NCBI GenBank assembly: GCA_001599355.1 | Contig: BCGQ01000010.1 | Location: 428,919 to 492,918, forward strand | From: Nakazawaea peltata | Taxonomy: Eukaryota; Ascomycota; Pichiomycetes; Alaninales; Pachysolenaceae | DNA: 64,000 nucleotides | Reading direction: 5' to 3' | Program-made: the position numbers and the translations under genes | Notes under the pieces: generated by a model | The model's database searches: none | What the model was told of the DNA's origin: nothing | Seen by the model: the letters and a program-made list of their open reading frames with translations, nothing else | Shown: piece after piece, positions 28,084-38,423 of the stretch | Numbering within the stretch: the first letter of the stretch is position 1 | Layout: every line of letters starts with the position of its first letter

Positions 28084-30366
28084 TCAAACATAATCCTGGA
28101 GTGCTTCGAAACCTCTAACTGGTTTACTTTCCTCCAATTCTATACATTTCCACAAGTATCTCTGTTGTCTCTCGACATCCTCATACTTCTCATAGATCCC
28201 AGCCAAAATCCAGTATACTTCAGTTACCTGACACCATGTAAAAGTATGAGTGATATTCTCAAGCAACAACTTGACTCTGAGCTCGGCTGCTTCTTGGTCG
28301 ATTTCATTGAGGAAAAGCTTACGGTTTTCCAGTCTACATTTCTGGATTAATTGAGCGAGTCCCAATACCAGCTCCACGTTGAACTCATTGATCTTGATAG
28401 CAGTTTCGAACTCTTCAAGGCATTGTTTGGCATCTATTTTTTCAGCCTGTAATAAAAGTAAGCCTAGCTTAGATCTGGTACCAGAAGTCACCATGTAGCA
28501 GGACTCCAGTTCCAAAATACAGTTCTCAACTTCTTCGAGTAAACCAGCCTTCAAAAATAGATTACTAGACCAAAGCCAAAGCTTTTGCAATACAATCTTC
28601 AGGGTCAAGTCTCCATCTTTAGTTCTAACCGAACCCCCATTTTGGAGCTGTGATTTACTCCGTTTATGCAGTTGAGTCTTGTTCAATATGTTTTTCAACA
28701 GCTTATTGGCTTGGTGTTTCACTGAGGAAGTCGAGGCTCCAGCCGACACATTCGACTCGACTCCATTAACACTGGGAGTATAATGGAAAAGACGATCATA
28801 AATTAAAAATAACTCCGGCAAACACTGCAACAGAGTGTCGGTATTATTAATCAACTCCACCATACTGATCTGAGTCATCTTTAATTGTAAGATATCTTGT
28901 TTCTCAATGACAGTAATTGAGGCTACGTATTCATCGTCTTCTAACTTGGAGTTCAATAACAAGATCGAGTTGTTGATCAAACTCTCAGAATTGGCATAAC
29001 TCTCCTCGGTAGAGTACAACAAAGTCAAGAAGTTCCAATATTTGAAGTTTTCTTTGTCAATTAAACAACAATGCTTCATCAACTTGATGGCACTCTTCAA
29101 TTTGTTCAATTTCAGCTGGACTATAGCATAGTTATAGTAATCGGAAGCCGACAAATCGGCAGTATCGTTTCTCTTGCTCAGTGTAATACAATTATGGAAA
29201 TAAGATGAAGCGATCTCCAAATTCAGTTGTAATTCTTTGGCATAAGTAGAGCTATATTTGGCAATGAAGGTCTGGGAAATCGCCAACAGACTCCATCCTT
29301 CGATGGCAACACTAATAAAGCCATGATGCAGTAAAGAAGTTGACCCGAAAGTGGAGTCCAAATCCTTCAAAATTTCAAGTAATTTATGGGTAATCGACTT
29401 GATAAAAGTGATACTTTTCCAGTTATTCAGTACCAGGAACCTCAATACCTTGGCATACAAGTCGATGATATCTAAAATGTTGGAGTATTTGCCATGTTGG
29501 AGCTTGTCTTTCTCGACATATTCGGTATATACGTTGACGGAGGGCTCTAATTCCGAGGAATGTCCGAGTTTCAATAAGACTGTGATGTATTCCTTCAAGA
29601 CCGGGATACTTTGGAAGGTTCTACTGAGTAGGGATGCTAATAACTCTTTCAATTTGGAAGGGGAAGTGTCCAAAGCACCAGATCTGGCGACTGTAAGAAC
29701 GAAATCCTCCAATTCAGGGTTGATTTCATTAGCTTTAGGGAACTGAAGGGTAGATGTTTTCTGGTTTACCTCGGCGATGTAATTGGTAAGGAGGTTGGAG
29801 TATTGAGGGGAGAGTGAATTGAAATAGGATATGATGGTGATGAGGAGATTTGGGTTGTGAGTACCAAAGAGAGCGATAAGGTCGGTGCCCGGAGCATTGC
29901 CTTGAGTAACAGCCGAGTACAACAACTCAAGAATCTCTCCCAAATAATACCTCTCACTCACTTGAGAAACACCCGGATATCTCGTAAAACAGAGACCCAA
30001 TTTTTCAACGATCTTCGTTACCGCCGAGGCAGTGTCGGTCTTGGTCTGAAACTTCAGGTACAAATGGACCGATCTAAGAGATGAACAGGAGCCTAATTGG
30101 GCCTCACATTGCTCCACAGAGTACTTCTCTGGCATCAATGACATGAGATACGCGAGCTGAGTCGATAAATATTCATGATACTGTGGATATGACTCTTTAG
30201 AGGTGGCCGCCAACTGGGCTTTAATCAGGTCAAAGTGGTGTTCTGAGGGAGAGCTTTCGACCAATTGAGACGCGAGGATACTATTCAAATGATCGTTGCC
30301 TTCGGCACCATATACACCATAAGAGATGTGCTCTGAGGCTATCAGTTCTTCGGATGATATTTTCAT
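28084..30366 (-). CDS. YPP1: Ypp1/TTC7-like subunit of the PI 4-kinase Stt4 complex
   Basis: A 760-aa alpha-helical TPR-type protein without membrane segments. The N-terminal half carries the ERYYLGEILELLYSA-type helix and the C-terminal half has degenerate TPRs (YYNYAIVQLKLNKLKSAIKLMKHC, VELVLGLAQL, VYWILAGIYEKY). It ends in YLWKCIELEESKPVRGFEAL, matching the end pattern of Ypp1/TTC7. Ypp1 scaffolds Stt4 with Efr3 at the plasma membrane to make PI4P. The call rests on overall architecture and the C-terminal motif; another TPR protein cannot be fully excluded. Confidence 0.75.
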   Translation of the reverse strand: MKISSEELIASEHISYGVYGAEGNDHLNSILASQLVESSPSEHHFDLIKAQLAATSKESYPQYHEYLSTQLAYLMSLMPEKYSVEQCEAQLGSCSSLRSVHLYLKFQTKTDTASAVTKIVEKLGLCFTRYPGVSQVSERYYLGEILELLYSAVTQGNAPGTDLIALFGTHNPNLLITIISYFNSLSPQYSNLLTNYIAEVNQKTSTLQFPKANEINPELEDFVLTVARSGALDTSPSKLKELLASLLSRTFQSIPVLKEYITVLLKLGHSSELEPSVNVYTEYVEKDKLQHGKYSNILDIIDLYAKVLRFLVLNNWKSITFIKSITHKLLEILKDLDSTFGSTSLLHHGFISVAIEGWSLLAISQTFIAKYSSTYAKELQLNLEIASSYFHNCITLSKRNDTADLSASDYYNYAIVQLKLNKLKSAIKLMKHCCLIDKENFKYWNFLTLLYSTEESYANSESLINNSILLLNSKLEDDEYVASITVIEKQDILQLKMTQISMVELINNTDTLLQCLPELFLIYDRLFHYTPSVNGVESNVSAGASTSSVKHQANKLLKNILNKTQLHKRSKSQLQNGGSVRTKDGDLTLKIVLQKLWLWSSNLFLKAGLLEEVENCILELESCYMVTSGTRSKLGLLLLQAEKIDAKQCLEEFETAIKINEFNVELVLGLAQLIQKCRLENRKLFLNEIDQEAAELRVKLLLENITHTFTWCQVTEVYWILAGIYEKYEDVERQQRYLWKCIELEESKPVRGFEALQDYV

Positions 30367-30447
30367 TGTGCTTGGTGTACGGGTTTACCGCCGTTTGGAG
30401 TGACTGGTGGACTTGAGTTAGCTGAGAGTTCGAGGTGTCCTTTGAAA

Positions 30448-30570
30448 GTCGTGCACGCCCATTTTCAAGATCGCTGCGCAAGGTTGTGCATGTCCAATTT
30501 TCTTTTTCATCTCAAGGTCGTGCATGTCCAATTTCCATTTTCATCATTCGGTCGTGCACGCCCAATTCTC
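30448..30570. repeat. Four-unit 34-35 bp minisatellite in the YPP1-TYS1 shared promoter
   Basis: The core GTYGTGCAYGYCCAATTTTC begins at 30448, 30483, 30517 and 30551, so the units are 35, 34 and 34 bp long. Cores are conserved while the spacers between them differ, suggesting selection on the core as a binding site. Confidence 0.75.
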
Positions 30571-30664
30571 TGAAAATTCTTCAACCAAGCCGATGACTGA
30601 CGATTGATCAAAAGAAGAAGGGGATACCGCGGTTTCATATCAATATCCACAACCCAAGTTCAAG

Positions 30665-31855
30665 ATGAGCGTTCTTACAGACCCTAAAGAACAATACGAA
30701 TTAATCACCAGAGGATTACAAGAAGTTCTCAATGGCCAAATCATCCAAGAGAAGTTAGAGAAAGGCGAGAAATTGAAGCTCTACTGGGGTACCGCTCCAA
30801 CTGGTAAACCACACTGTGGTTACTTTGTTCCAATGACCAAATTAGCTCATTTCTTGAAAGCCGGTGTCGAGGTCACTGTTCTTATTGCTGATTTGCACGC
30901 TTTCTTAGACAACATGAAGGCCCCATTGGAGGTTGTCTCTTACAGAGCCAAATACTACGAGTTTGTAGTCAAATCGATCTTGAAGTCGATCAATGTTCCA
31001 GTTGAAAACTTGAAGTTTGTAGTTGGATCTTCATACCAGTTGAGTGCTGATTACACTTTGGATCTTTTCAAGTTGACCAACTCTGTATCTCAGAACGATG
31101 CTAAGAGAGCCGGTGCCGATGTCGTCAAACAAGTGGACAATCCGCTTTTGTCCGGGTTGATTTACCCATTGATGCAGGCTTTGGATGAGCAATATTTGGA
31201 TGTCGATGTCCAATTCGGAGGTGTAGACCAAAGAAAGATCTTTGTCTTGGCTGAAGAAAACTTGGGCTCCTTGGGTTACAAGAAGAGAGCTCATTTGATG
31301 AATAAAATGGTACCTGGATTAGCTCAAGGAGGAAAGATGTCAGCTTCTGATCCTAACTCCAAGATCGATGTATTGGAAGAGCCAAAGGTTGTGAAGAAGA
31401 AGATTAATAGTGCTTTCTGTGCTCCTGGAAACATCGAGGAGAACGGTTTATTGTCATTTGTCGAGTATGTCTTGGCCCCAATTGGTGAATTAAAGAAGGG
31501 AGACCATTCTTATTTCAATTTCCATATCGATAGACCAGAGAAATATGGCGGTCCAATTACTTACACTTCATTTGCCCAATTGCAAGAGGATTTCAAGAAT
31601 GAGAAGTTATCTCCACCAGATTTGAAGGCCGGTGTAGCCGATGCTATCAATGAGTTATTGGCCCCAATCAGAGAGGACTTTGCTAACAATCCAGAGTTCC
31701 AAGAGGCTCAAACTAAGGGTTACCCAGTTGCTGCTCCTAAGGAGAAGACCAAGAAGGTGAAGAAGGATAAGGGATCTAGATATCCTGGTCAAGCTAAGGA
31801 GCTGGCCAAAGTAGACGAGGTTGCTAAGAAGGTTGACGAGACTAAGTTGGAGTAA
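30665..31855 (+). CDS. TYS1: Cytosolic tyrosyl-tRNA synthetase
   Basis: Class Ic aminoacyl-tRNA synthetase, eukaryotic type. The Rossmann-fold ATP site reads [10 protein letters not shown] (HIGH-like, 46-54). The tyrosine pocket patch is [25 protein letters not shown], and the class signature is KMSAS at 224-228. The Lys-rich C-terminal tail ends GSRYPGQ. Length 396 aa equals the usual yeast size. Codon use is strongly biased (TTG for Leu, AGA for Arg), as expected for a highly expressed gene. Confidence 0.97.
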   Translation: MSVLTDPKEQYELITRGLQEVLNGQIIQEKLEKGEKLKLYWGTAPTGKPHCGYFVPMTKLAHFLKAGVEVTVLIADLHAFLDNMKAPLEVVSYRAKYYEFVVKSILKSINVPVENLKFVVGSSYQLSADYTLDLFKLTNSVSQNDAKRAGADVVKQVDNPLLSGLIYPLMQALDEQYLDVDVQFGGVDQRKIFVLAEENLGSLGYKKRAHLMNKMVPGLAQGGKMSASDPNSKIDVLEEPKVVKKKINSAFCAPGNIEENGLLSFVEYVLAPIGELKKGDHSYFNFHIDRPEKYGGPITYTSFAQLQEDFKNEKLSPPDLKAGVADAINELLAPIREDFANNPEFQEAQTKGYPVAAPKEKTKKVKKDKGSRYPGQAKELAKVDEVAKKVDETKLE

Positions 31856-31936
31856 ACTTCATATCAATACAAATCAATATATAATTAGAAAAGATGTAGC
31901 GTTAAATTAAAGTCGAGTCCTATACTATGACAAGGC

Positions 31937-34900
31937 TTACAATGTCTCCCATCCTCCAACATCGACATTGTTTTCGAGTGCCCTAGTTATGTAATTGGAT
32001 ATATCATGTCCTAACCATATTTGTCTAGTGAAACTGGCGTATCTTTCCTTACTTAAATACATGACATGTCCAAGAGTACCTTCCTTGTTCAATTCACGGT
32101 GAGGATCCAAGTATGGAGCATCATGGAACGACCCATTGTTCTCGTGGATCAACAATAATTTGGTATTGAGTGGTAAGAGGAAGATCCCATTGTCATTATT
32201 GAAACAATGTTGTTTGTAATGTTGATAACATTCACCATTTTGTAGATCGAGCGACAAATTTTGCATATCGAGGATCAGACAGCAATGAAGACACACGGCT
32301 GGACATTTGATCGAGCTGAGATCATTAGGATAATATAATTTAGTGAAGAAATCATCAAGGCGTTCTGGGAGTTCCAGCAATTGGATATGACCAGGATATG
32401 GGAGGTTATAATTTTGGAGGGGAAGAGATAACATAGGTGGATGAGAGATGAGGATAGACAAGAGAGAATGCTCAAATGAGGTGGCTCCGGAGGTGGAGAC
32501 TGTCTCTGATGAATTATCACCGACATAACTCGAAATCATCTCATTCAAATATGGCAATCTCAACAATCTACACAATCTATCAGCCTCCAATTGCTCACAT
32601 GTGAAATCCTCCATATCGATGTCAGTCAAATCCGCATTCTTGACAAACCAGAAGATAGCCAGCCTTCTCAAAAAGACAGTCACAAGTCTCAATATCATGG
32701 AATAGAATCTTGCAACAAACCCATCATCGTTGAAAAGTATCTGAGGATCCATCAGTACACCATAATGGGTCTTGATATGAATAGCACATCCACTAAGGAT
32801 ACCACGTAGATGTTCAAGGTCTGCTCCTGCTATATCACTCTTTGGAATCATATAGACATACTTGACCATTTGGGACAGCTGAGTTACCAATTTGTATACC
32901 AAAAGATAGATTTGTTGCAAGCAATGAGCAGTGTAACAAGCACGAAGAACAGAGTGTTGCTTTAAGGATTCCAGGCGAATACAACCACATTCCACTAACA
33001 CGTCAAACAAGTCAACTGAAAGAAGCACCTGACTAAGCTCATGAGGATCCGCAAGCACAGCAAGCCTTCCTACTGATTGATCAAGAGAACTGACAAAATT
33101 GGTATTCTCCAGCTCAGCTTTCTTCTCTCTTTTACTTGAAGAGAACATATTCATCAACTCCACGGTATCTCTGAAGTTATTGAACACTCTCAAAGTGGTC
33201 AATAATTGATTTGAGATCTGGTTGATCACCAAACAACCGTCATATTGTTTATGAGGCACTCCACGAAGCAGAGCTTCGAGTGATTCTATCGATTTGGCAA
33301 GAATCTCAGATACATTTGGCTTCTGGAATATATCTCCAAGAGAATTGATCATTCCCAAATTGCTGGCAAGAGAATGAAGTAAACTTGTATGTAACTTACG
33401 GTCCCTATCCGGACTGACGAAGAGAGCATGGTAATAGCTTGAAAGCAATTCATCTTTGGATGCTTCTACGCATTCACCAAGAAGACGTTCTTTGAGATAG
33501 GAAAACTCAGAGCCACGAGTTAAGGCACCCAATTGCTCATACCAATCATCATCTCCAGGTTTGACTTGATCTTTGATCAAGTTTTTATTCACATTTGATA
33601 CGATCGGAATGAAACAATTGTTCAATGACTTACATAATGGACAAAGGAATTCGTGTTTGTCGAAATTCTCAGGCAATTTCCTCGTTATTTGCGTCGTTCT
33701 CTTCCTTGATTCTTTGTAGTATTGCAAGAAACAGCCATAATGCATTCCATGTGAACATGAATTGAAGATATGATGGTTCTCAATAGCTCCTTCACTGTGA
33801 GGGAACAGAGGACCCACAACCAGCAGGTCACGACGATCTTTGATGAACTGATGCCATTCAGCAGAATAGCGTTCGTCGATTTGGAAATTGATGTTCTCTT
33901 CATCCAAGTTCTCATTGTCAGAGAATGCCTTAACAAACCAATACGGATCATCGAAAGGAATGTACCGGAATTCTGGAGACGCCAGAACGTATCCAACTAC
34001 CCCGAAAGGTTCGTCTTCTTTATGCATTTGACAGAGAATACAATGTTCTTTAGGGAAACTCCAATGAGTTGAGACTGCGTCGGGAATTTCGGCGTCACTT
34101 TGATCTGTTGCTGGCGTCGATAATGAGTCATTATTAGCCATGAATTGTTCTTGCTGTTTCTTTAATTTTAGCATGATCTTCAGTTTCCTTTTGAGAGCAA
34201 GTTTCTTCTTCTTGTCAGCTTCTGTCTCGGCTGTTGAACATTCAAGAGTGTTTCCTTTAATGAGGCCCATATCGAAACCGGACATATTCACTTCCAATTC
34301 TTCAATTGAGATCAGTTCCATAATGTATTTGAAGATCACCCGAATCTTTACATGACATGGTTGATAATCTTCATCACGAAGAAGCTTATAGAGATGAGCC
34401 ACCACCGAATTGGAGGCCAGATCGATCTCCATTTGTACCATATTCTCAATAAATTCACCTCCATAGTTATATTTACAACATACCATCACCAATTGTAAGG
34501 TTAAATCCAATAAAGATTCGCTTTTCTCGATTTGTTTGTCCAGGATATAGGTTAAGGTTGATCTAAGGAAGTCAAAGAACAAAGAAGTGGTGGTGAAACG
34601 AGGGATTTCTGCATAAAGTGAAGTCTTTGGGTCGTCGAAATGGATAATCCGAGGTTCCAAACAAATCTGGTCAAGTGGTTTACCAGTAAGAATGTGTTCT
34701 CTTTTCTTAAGTACTTCAATTGCTTCTTCTCTCTTGTTTGAACTGTAATGAACAAAGAATGGGTCGATTTCTTCGTAGTATTTCTCCTTTAATTTGTACA
34801 TTCCAACGTCATGAGTACCTGAAGGCAGTATGAAATCGGCAACAAGGTCTAAAATGTACTCGAATTTCTTCTCTGAGGCGATATGTTCTGGAACTTCTTT

Positions 34901-37612
34901 CGAAAGATCACTGAAACTAAGAGGTTTGAAACATAAAGCACATACGATTTCTTTCAATACTCTGGCCTCATTGACTTTATCGCCTGGAAGCTGTTGTAAA
35001 TGACTGTCGTCGGTCAAGATATTGATCAAGAACAATATACACTCTTCTGCTATCATTGGAGTGGTTTCTTTACCGTAAACCGAAGCTGAAAGATCCTGCT
35101 TCAACCATGGAATAAGTTCCCAACGAGAGAAGAAGGTGCTTATGGAGATCTCTGGGGGCATCGAAGCTGCAAAACATTGAGTAAAGAATAAATCACGCGA
35201 ATATCCACCATCTCTAATGGTTGATTTACGATATATCTGCATTTGAGTACGAACACTGAACCCATTACGGACCCAAAACCCGACTTTGATTTGAGAGAGT
35301 AACACCAAAGTTCTCAATGGGAAATCAAAGATTTGAAGAGCATATGAGTTTGGCAGACCAGGCAGAGGAATGCCAGGAGAATAATAATTGGAGAATAACA
35401 GTTCTAAATCGGAAGGAGTGTGGAAGAATTTGTTGAATTCGATCAACCATGATAAGAAACTGTGTAATGAGTGAATAAAGCTCACGTTCTGTTTGCTAAC
35501 TTGGAAATCGACGATTACGTGGTCAGAAGTTTCCAGGAACTTGAATTTGGTGGGTTCTAGCAGAGAGTCACTAGGTCTAATGAGCGAATGTTCTCCACCA
35601 CCACCTAAATGGACGCTTAAGCGACGGATAACCAACAGAATTACATCCATAATGAGCTGTTTATTGTTCTCTGTGTCTGGAAGTTTGTTAATACAGCGGG
35701 TTATGCCCTCGATGAAGTGACTCAAGATGGATACTGCATGGAAATAGATGGTATAGTCACTCGATTCGTATTCGACATGCTCAACTGGTGATCTCTTGAG
35801 GGTGGGGGTTCCTTGGAAGAGTAATAAGACGTCAATGATCTGATTTAAAGTGCGAGGATCGAATATGAGTTGCACTTGTTCATTACGACTCACAATATAA
35901 CTCAAATCGAAGAACAATTGACACCATTTACGGTTTTTGAGGTTATCAAAGTTGATTTCACGAGAAATATCGACAGAGTTAGGTCCTTCAACCACATTCT
36001 TCGAAATATAAGTGTAAAATACAGCCAAGAACCGAGTAATTGACCCATGTTTGATGATCGTAGAAGCATTGGATGGACAAGTGAATAATTGAGTCGATAA
36101 ACTACACATTACTGACGACTCCAGTTCCCTGTCGACCATGAAAAACATCTCCAGCACTTGAGGATAGATATCCACGTATTGACAGTTGATAATTTGCTTG
36201 AATTTCAAGTTGGAGATCAAAATGAAGATGTATAAGTCATGGAGGACCAAACGAGCGGATTTCCAGAACCGAATATCCATGAACAAGAGGTATTGTAACC
36301 TAGAACCTAAGAAACTGGTACCCTCATTCAAGTCTCGTACCATTTTATCGTCATTATAACCGATCTGAGCACAGAGGTCATGAGGGAGATCCCATTTGGA
36401 GTACTGGAAATCCCAATGAGGTGGGTGACTAGTTGGTGGACTGTTAGAGACGACCGGGATGAGATGATCCTGAGTAAGAGAACCTGCCCGGTAAGTGGCA
36501 GCACCCCAAGATTGTTTCTTAACACCTGGACTCCATTTCTTAACAAAAGAAGTACAAATCAAGTCTCTAAATTGTTCATAACGTTCGAATATTGGCGAAG
36601 CGGTGATATCTTCAAGCCAACGGATGATCTCATCACATATATCTTCCCGACAAAGGTCACGTTGACCACGAATCAGAGTATGGAAACCAGTGGAGCTCAT
36701 TATTTGTTGTCTTTCGAGTAATAACGAGAGATCTTCGGAGCATAAAACCACAGCTTTACCATACGACTCGACTTGACGAGTTACCATGGTAGCGAACTCT
36801 TTTACTTTGCCCGTGGCTAAATGAATACGACGAATCAGATCCTGTTGTTGTCGTACTTGGTCATTATAAAGTACAAGACAATAAGTTGAGGAGTTATAAT
36901 CGGTGACACCATACTTCTGTGAGTCAAGAGAAGCTTCAGTAGAATAACCTTGGAGAGCTTCAGGGGTGTCGGGTAAATCCATGTACATCAGGTTGGCATT
37001 CACCATCAGATCTATGATGAAATCGAGGGCGGTATCGACTGTCTGTTGGAGAGAGCTATAGAACTCGGGCAGTATAGTGGTGGGATGACCCAACGGTGTG
37101 GTATTGAGGCTATCGGTCTCGTATTTGCAATCCAATTGAACAGTCCACAGCTCTGGATCACCACAATCACATACACCTCCATTCTCCCTCTGACAAATAT
37201 TAATATACAATTGGTGACCTTTATGGAAGTCGGCGTCGAAGCAGTCTGAGCAAAGAGCACACGTATCATCTAATCCACAGGTCAAACAGCGGTAGATCGG
37301 TTCACCGATACGGAATTTGCGGGCACAGGGCCGCCCTGGGTGAGAAGGGTCAGGCGCCGATGAACTGGCCCTTACGCGCCATGAGAGGTCGGTGTTGAAC
37401 GCGTACAACTCGTCCCACGAACGCGTGGTGGACGTGTAGGGCCCCTCACCGAACAACTCTGAAAGGTACTGACCGTCATTGGTGGCGCTGAGGTAGAGCA
37501 GACGTCGAAGAAGTACTCGTGATTTGTCATTAAATTTGAAGCCTTGAAGTTTTGGGAATTGGACGAGGAATTTCCTCAATTGGAGGGGGTCATATGGGCT
37601 AGATGAGCTCAT
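31937..37612 (-). CDS. UBR2: UBR-family RING E3 ubiquitin ligase, Ubr2-like
   Basis: 1891 aa. A UBR zinc box spans about 93-167 (GRPCARKF...CDCGD), with codon 155 CTG at the Ala of the CGDxEAW pattern. A ClpS-like second-site region at about 244-300 reads LVLYNDQVRQ, so the type-2 degron His expected after ND is Arg254. The protein is then long and helical, with the winged-helix and Cys/His RING-H2 (CILCQ...SCSHGMHYGCF...CPLCK) and the C-terminal autoinhibitory (UAIN-type) cap. Ubr2 in S. cerevisiae does not bind N-degrons and acts on Rpn4 via Mub1. I assign UBR2 because the type-2 His is lost while the neighbour keeps it; the assignment is tentative, the family is not. Confidence 0.85.
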   Translation of the reverse strand: MSSSSPYDPLQLRKFLVQFPKLQGFKFNDKSRVLLRRLLYLSATNDGQYLSELFGEGPYTSTTRSWDELYAFNTDLSWRVRASSSAPDPSHPGRPCARKFRIGEPIYRCLTCGLDDTCALCSDCFDADFHKGHQLYINICQRENGGVCDCGDPELWTVQLDCKYETDSLNTTPLGHPTTILPEFYSSLQQTVDTALDFIIDLMVNANLMYMDLPDTPEALQGYSTEASLDSQKYGVTDYNSSTYCLVLYNDQVRQQQDLIRRIHLATGKVKEFATMVTRQVESYGKAVVLCSEDLSLLLERQQIMSSTGFHTLIRGQRDLCREDICDEIIRWLEDITASPIFERYEQFRDLICTSFVKKWSPGVKKQSWGAATYRAGSLTQDHLIPVVSNSPPTSHPPHWDFQYSKWDLPHDLCAQIGYNDDKMVRDLNEGTSFLGSRLQYLLFMDIRFWKSARLVLHDLYIFILISNLKFKQIINCQYVDIYPQVLEMFFMVDRELESSVMCSLSTQLFTCPSNASTIIKHGSITRFLAVFYTYISKNVVEGPNSVDISREINFDNLKNRKWCQLFFDLSYIVSRNEQVQLIFDPRTLNQIIDVLLLFQGTPTLKRSPVEHVEYESSDYTIYFHAVSILSHFIEGITRCINKLPDTENNKQLIMDVILLVIRRLSVHLGGGGEHSLIRPSDSLLEPTKFKFLETSDHVIVDFQVSKQNVSFIHSLHSFLSWLIEFNKFFHTPSDLELLFSNYYSPGIPLPGLPNSYALQIFDFPLRTLVLLSQIKVGFWVRNGFSVRTQMQIYRKSTIRDGGYSRDLFFTQCFAASMPPEISISTFFSRWELIPWLKQDLSASVYGKETTPMIAEECILFLINILTDDSHLQQLPGDKVNEARVLKEIVCALCFKPLSFSDLSKEVPEHIASEKKFEYILDLVADFILPSGTHDVGMYKLKEKYYEEIDPFFVHYSSNKREEAIEVLKKREHILTGKPLDQICLEPRIIHFDDPKTSLYAEIPRFTTTSLFFDFLRSTLTYILDKQIEKSESLLDLTLQLVMVCCKYNYGGEFIENMVQMEIDLASNSVVAHLYKLLRDEDYQPCHVKIRVIFKYIMELISIEELEVNMSGFDMGLIKGNTLECSTAETEADKKKKLALKRKLKIMLKLKKQQEQFMANNDSLSTPATDQSDAEIPDAVSTHWSFPKEHCILCQMHKEDEPFGVVGYVLASPEFRYIPFDDPYWFVKAFSDNENLDEENINFQIDERYSAEWHQFIKDRRDLLVVGPLFPHSEGAIENHHIFNSCSHGMHYGCFLQYYKESRKRTTQITRKLPENFDKHEFLCPLCKSLNNCFIPIVSNVNKNLIKDQVKPGDDDWYEQLGALTRGSEFSYLKERLLGECVEASKDELLSSYYHALFVSPDRDRKLHTSLLHSLASNLGMINSLGDIFQKPNVSEILAKSIESLEALLRGVPHKQYDGCLVINQISNQLLTTLRVFNNFRDTVELMNMFSSSKREKKAELENTNFVSSLDQSVGRLAVLADPHELSQVLLSVDLFDVLVECGCIRLESLKQHSVLRACYTAHCLQQIYLLVYKLVTQLSQMVKYVYMIPKSDIAGADLEHLRGILSGCAIHIKTHYGVLMDPQILFNDDGFVARFYSMILRLVTVFLRRLAIFWFVKNADLTDIDMEDFTCEQLEADRLCRLLRLPYLNEMISSYVGDNSSETVSTSGATSFEHSLLSILISHPPMLSLPLQNYNLPYPGHIQLLELPERLDDFFTKLYYPNDLSSIKCPAVCLHCCLILDMQNLSLDLQNGECYQHYKQHCFNNDNGIFLLPLNTKLLLIHENNGSFHDAPYLDPHRELNKEGTLGHVMYLSKERYASFTRQIWLGHDISNYITRALENNVDVGGWETL

Positions 37613-37860
37613 TTAGGGGGTTGATATGTGTCCCGGGTCCAATAGTGATGGGGATGTGTGTTTTATTTGAAAGCGCTGTGGAGAATTGTTGAGTAGAAGT
37701 GGCAAGATGATCAAAGGGATAAAGGGGTAAAGGGATGAAAAGGGAGGCGATGGATTGGAATGCGCTGAGAGGATTTTGATTGCCTGAATAGGAAATGATG
37801 GGCACTTGGGGGCGAACTGGGCGCGCAGAGCTGGGGCAAAGGGGATAAAGACAAGCAATG

Positions 37861-37914
37861 TACGAATTATACTGAGCGAAATGAATTGGATAAAAGATGG
37901 AAGTATAATTCGTA
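37861..37914. repeat. Perfect 13-bp inverted repeat
   Basis: TACGAATTATACT at 37861-37873 and its reverse complement at 37902-37914, 28 bp apart; the right arm overlaps the dispersed 14-mer motif. Confidence 0.9.
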
Positions 37915-38139
37915 ATATGCTGAGAAGAGATAAGATGAGAAGAAGTATCGAAGGGGTGGTAAAAATGGGATCCAAGATATTTGGGGAAGAAATTTGAAGT
38001 GGGATTGGTTTATATAGATGGGGGGAGAATAATTATGAAGTTTAAGCCGTCTTCCCCCCTTGAATGATTCAATTTAAGTACCTCTTTTAATCACCTTAAC
38101 AGTGTGGCCTTGCGGTGCTTACTGCGTAGACTTACTAAT

Positions 38140-38350
38140 TTTCTAGTGATTTCTTAGGGTTTTTCCTTAATCTCCCACTGACTAGTAATTTTCTACAGGT
38201 TTCCCTAGTTTTCCTTCGGTTTTCACTACTAATCTCCCAGTGATTTTCTACTGATTTTCTCCTGCCTCGTTTTCCCTACTGATCTCCCACCGATCTCCCA
38301 CCGATTTTCTACTTTCCCCTCGGTTTATTCCTCGTTTTCCCTCTCCCTCG
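38140..38350. repeat. Degenerate tandem repeat of about 17-20 bp (TCTCCCACTGATTTTCTAC)
   Basis: Recurring CTCCCA[CG][TC]GATTTTCTAC and short truncated forms, pyrimidine-rich on the plus strand, upstream of the right UBR gene. Confidence 0.65.
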
Positions 38351-38423
38351 TTCCTGCTAACCTTCTACGAATTTCCATCCCAATCATTACCCGGCTTTCG
38401 TTTCCACCTGAAAAGTAGTCCTG

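Larger units (their letters stand above)
37613..38423. other. Intergenic region between the two UBR genes
   Basis: A divergent promoter region. An in-frame TAA stands immediately before the left gene's ATG (37612), fixing that start. It contains a perfect 13-bp inverted repeat (37861-37873 and 37902-37914), a minus-strand copy of AGCATATTACGAAT (37908-37921), and degenerate TCTCCCACTGATTTTCTAC-type units at about 38140-38350. The frame on the minus strand at 37613-37975 is low-complexity and not called. Confidence 0.6.

Noticed and set aside
37613-37975. 120-codon minus-strand frame directly upstream of the left UBR gene
   Set aside because: Low-complexity Leu/Ile/Pro/Ser, ends in TAA right before the UBR ATG; more likely 5' flank than a gene.
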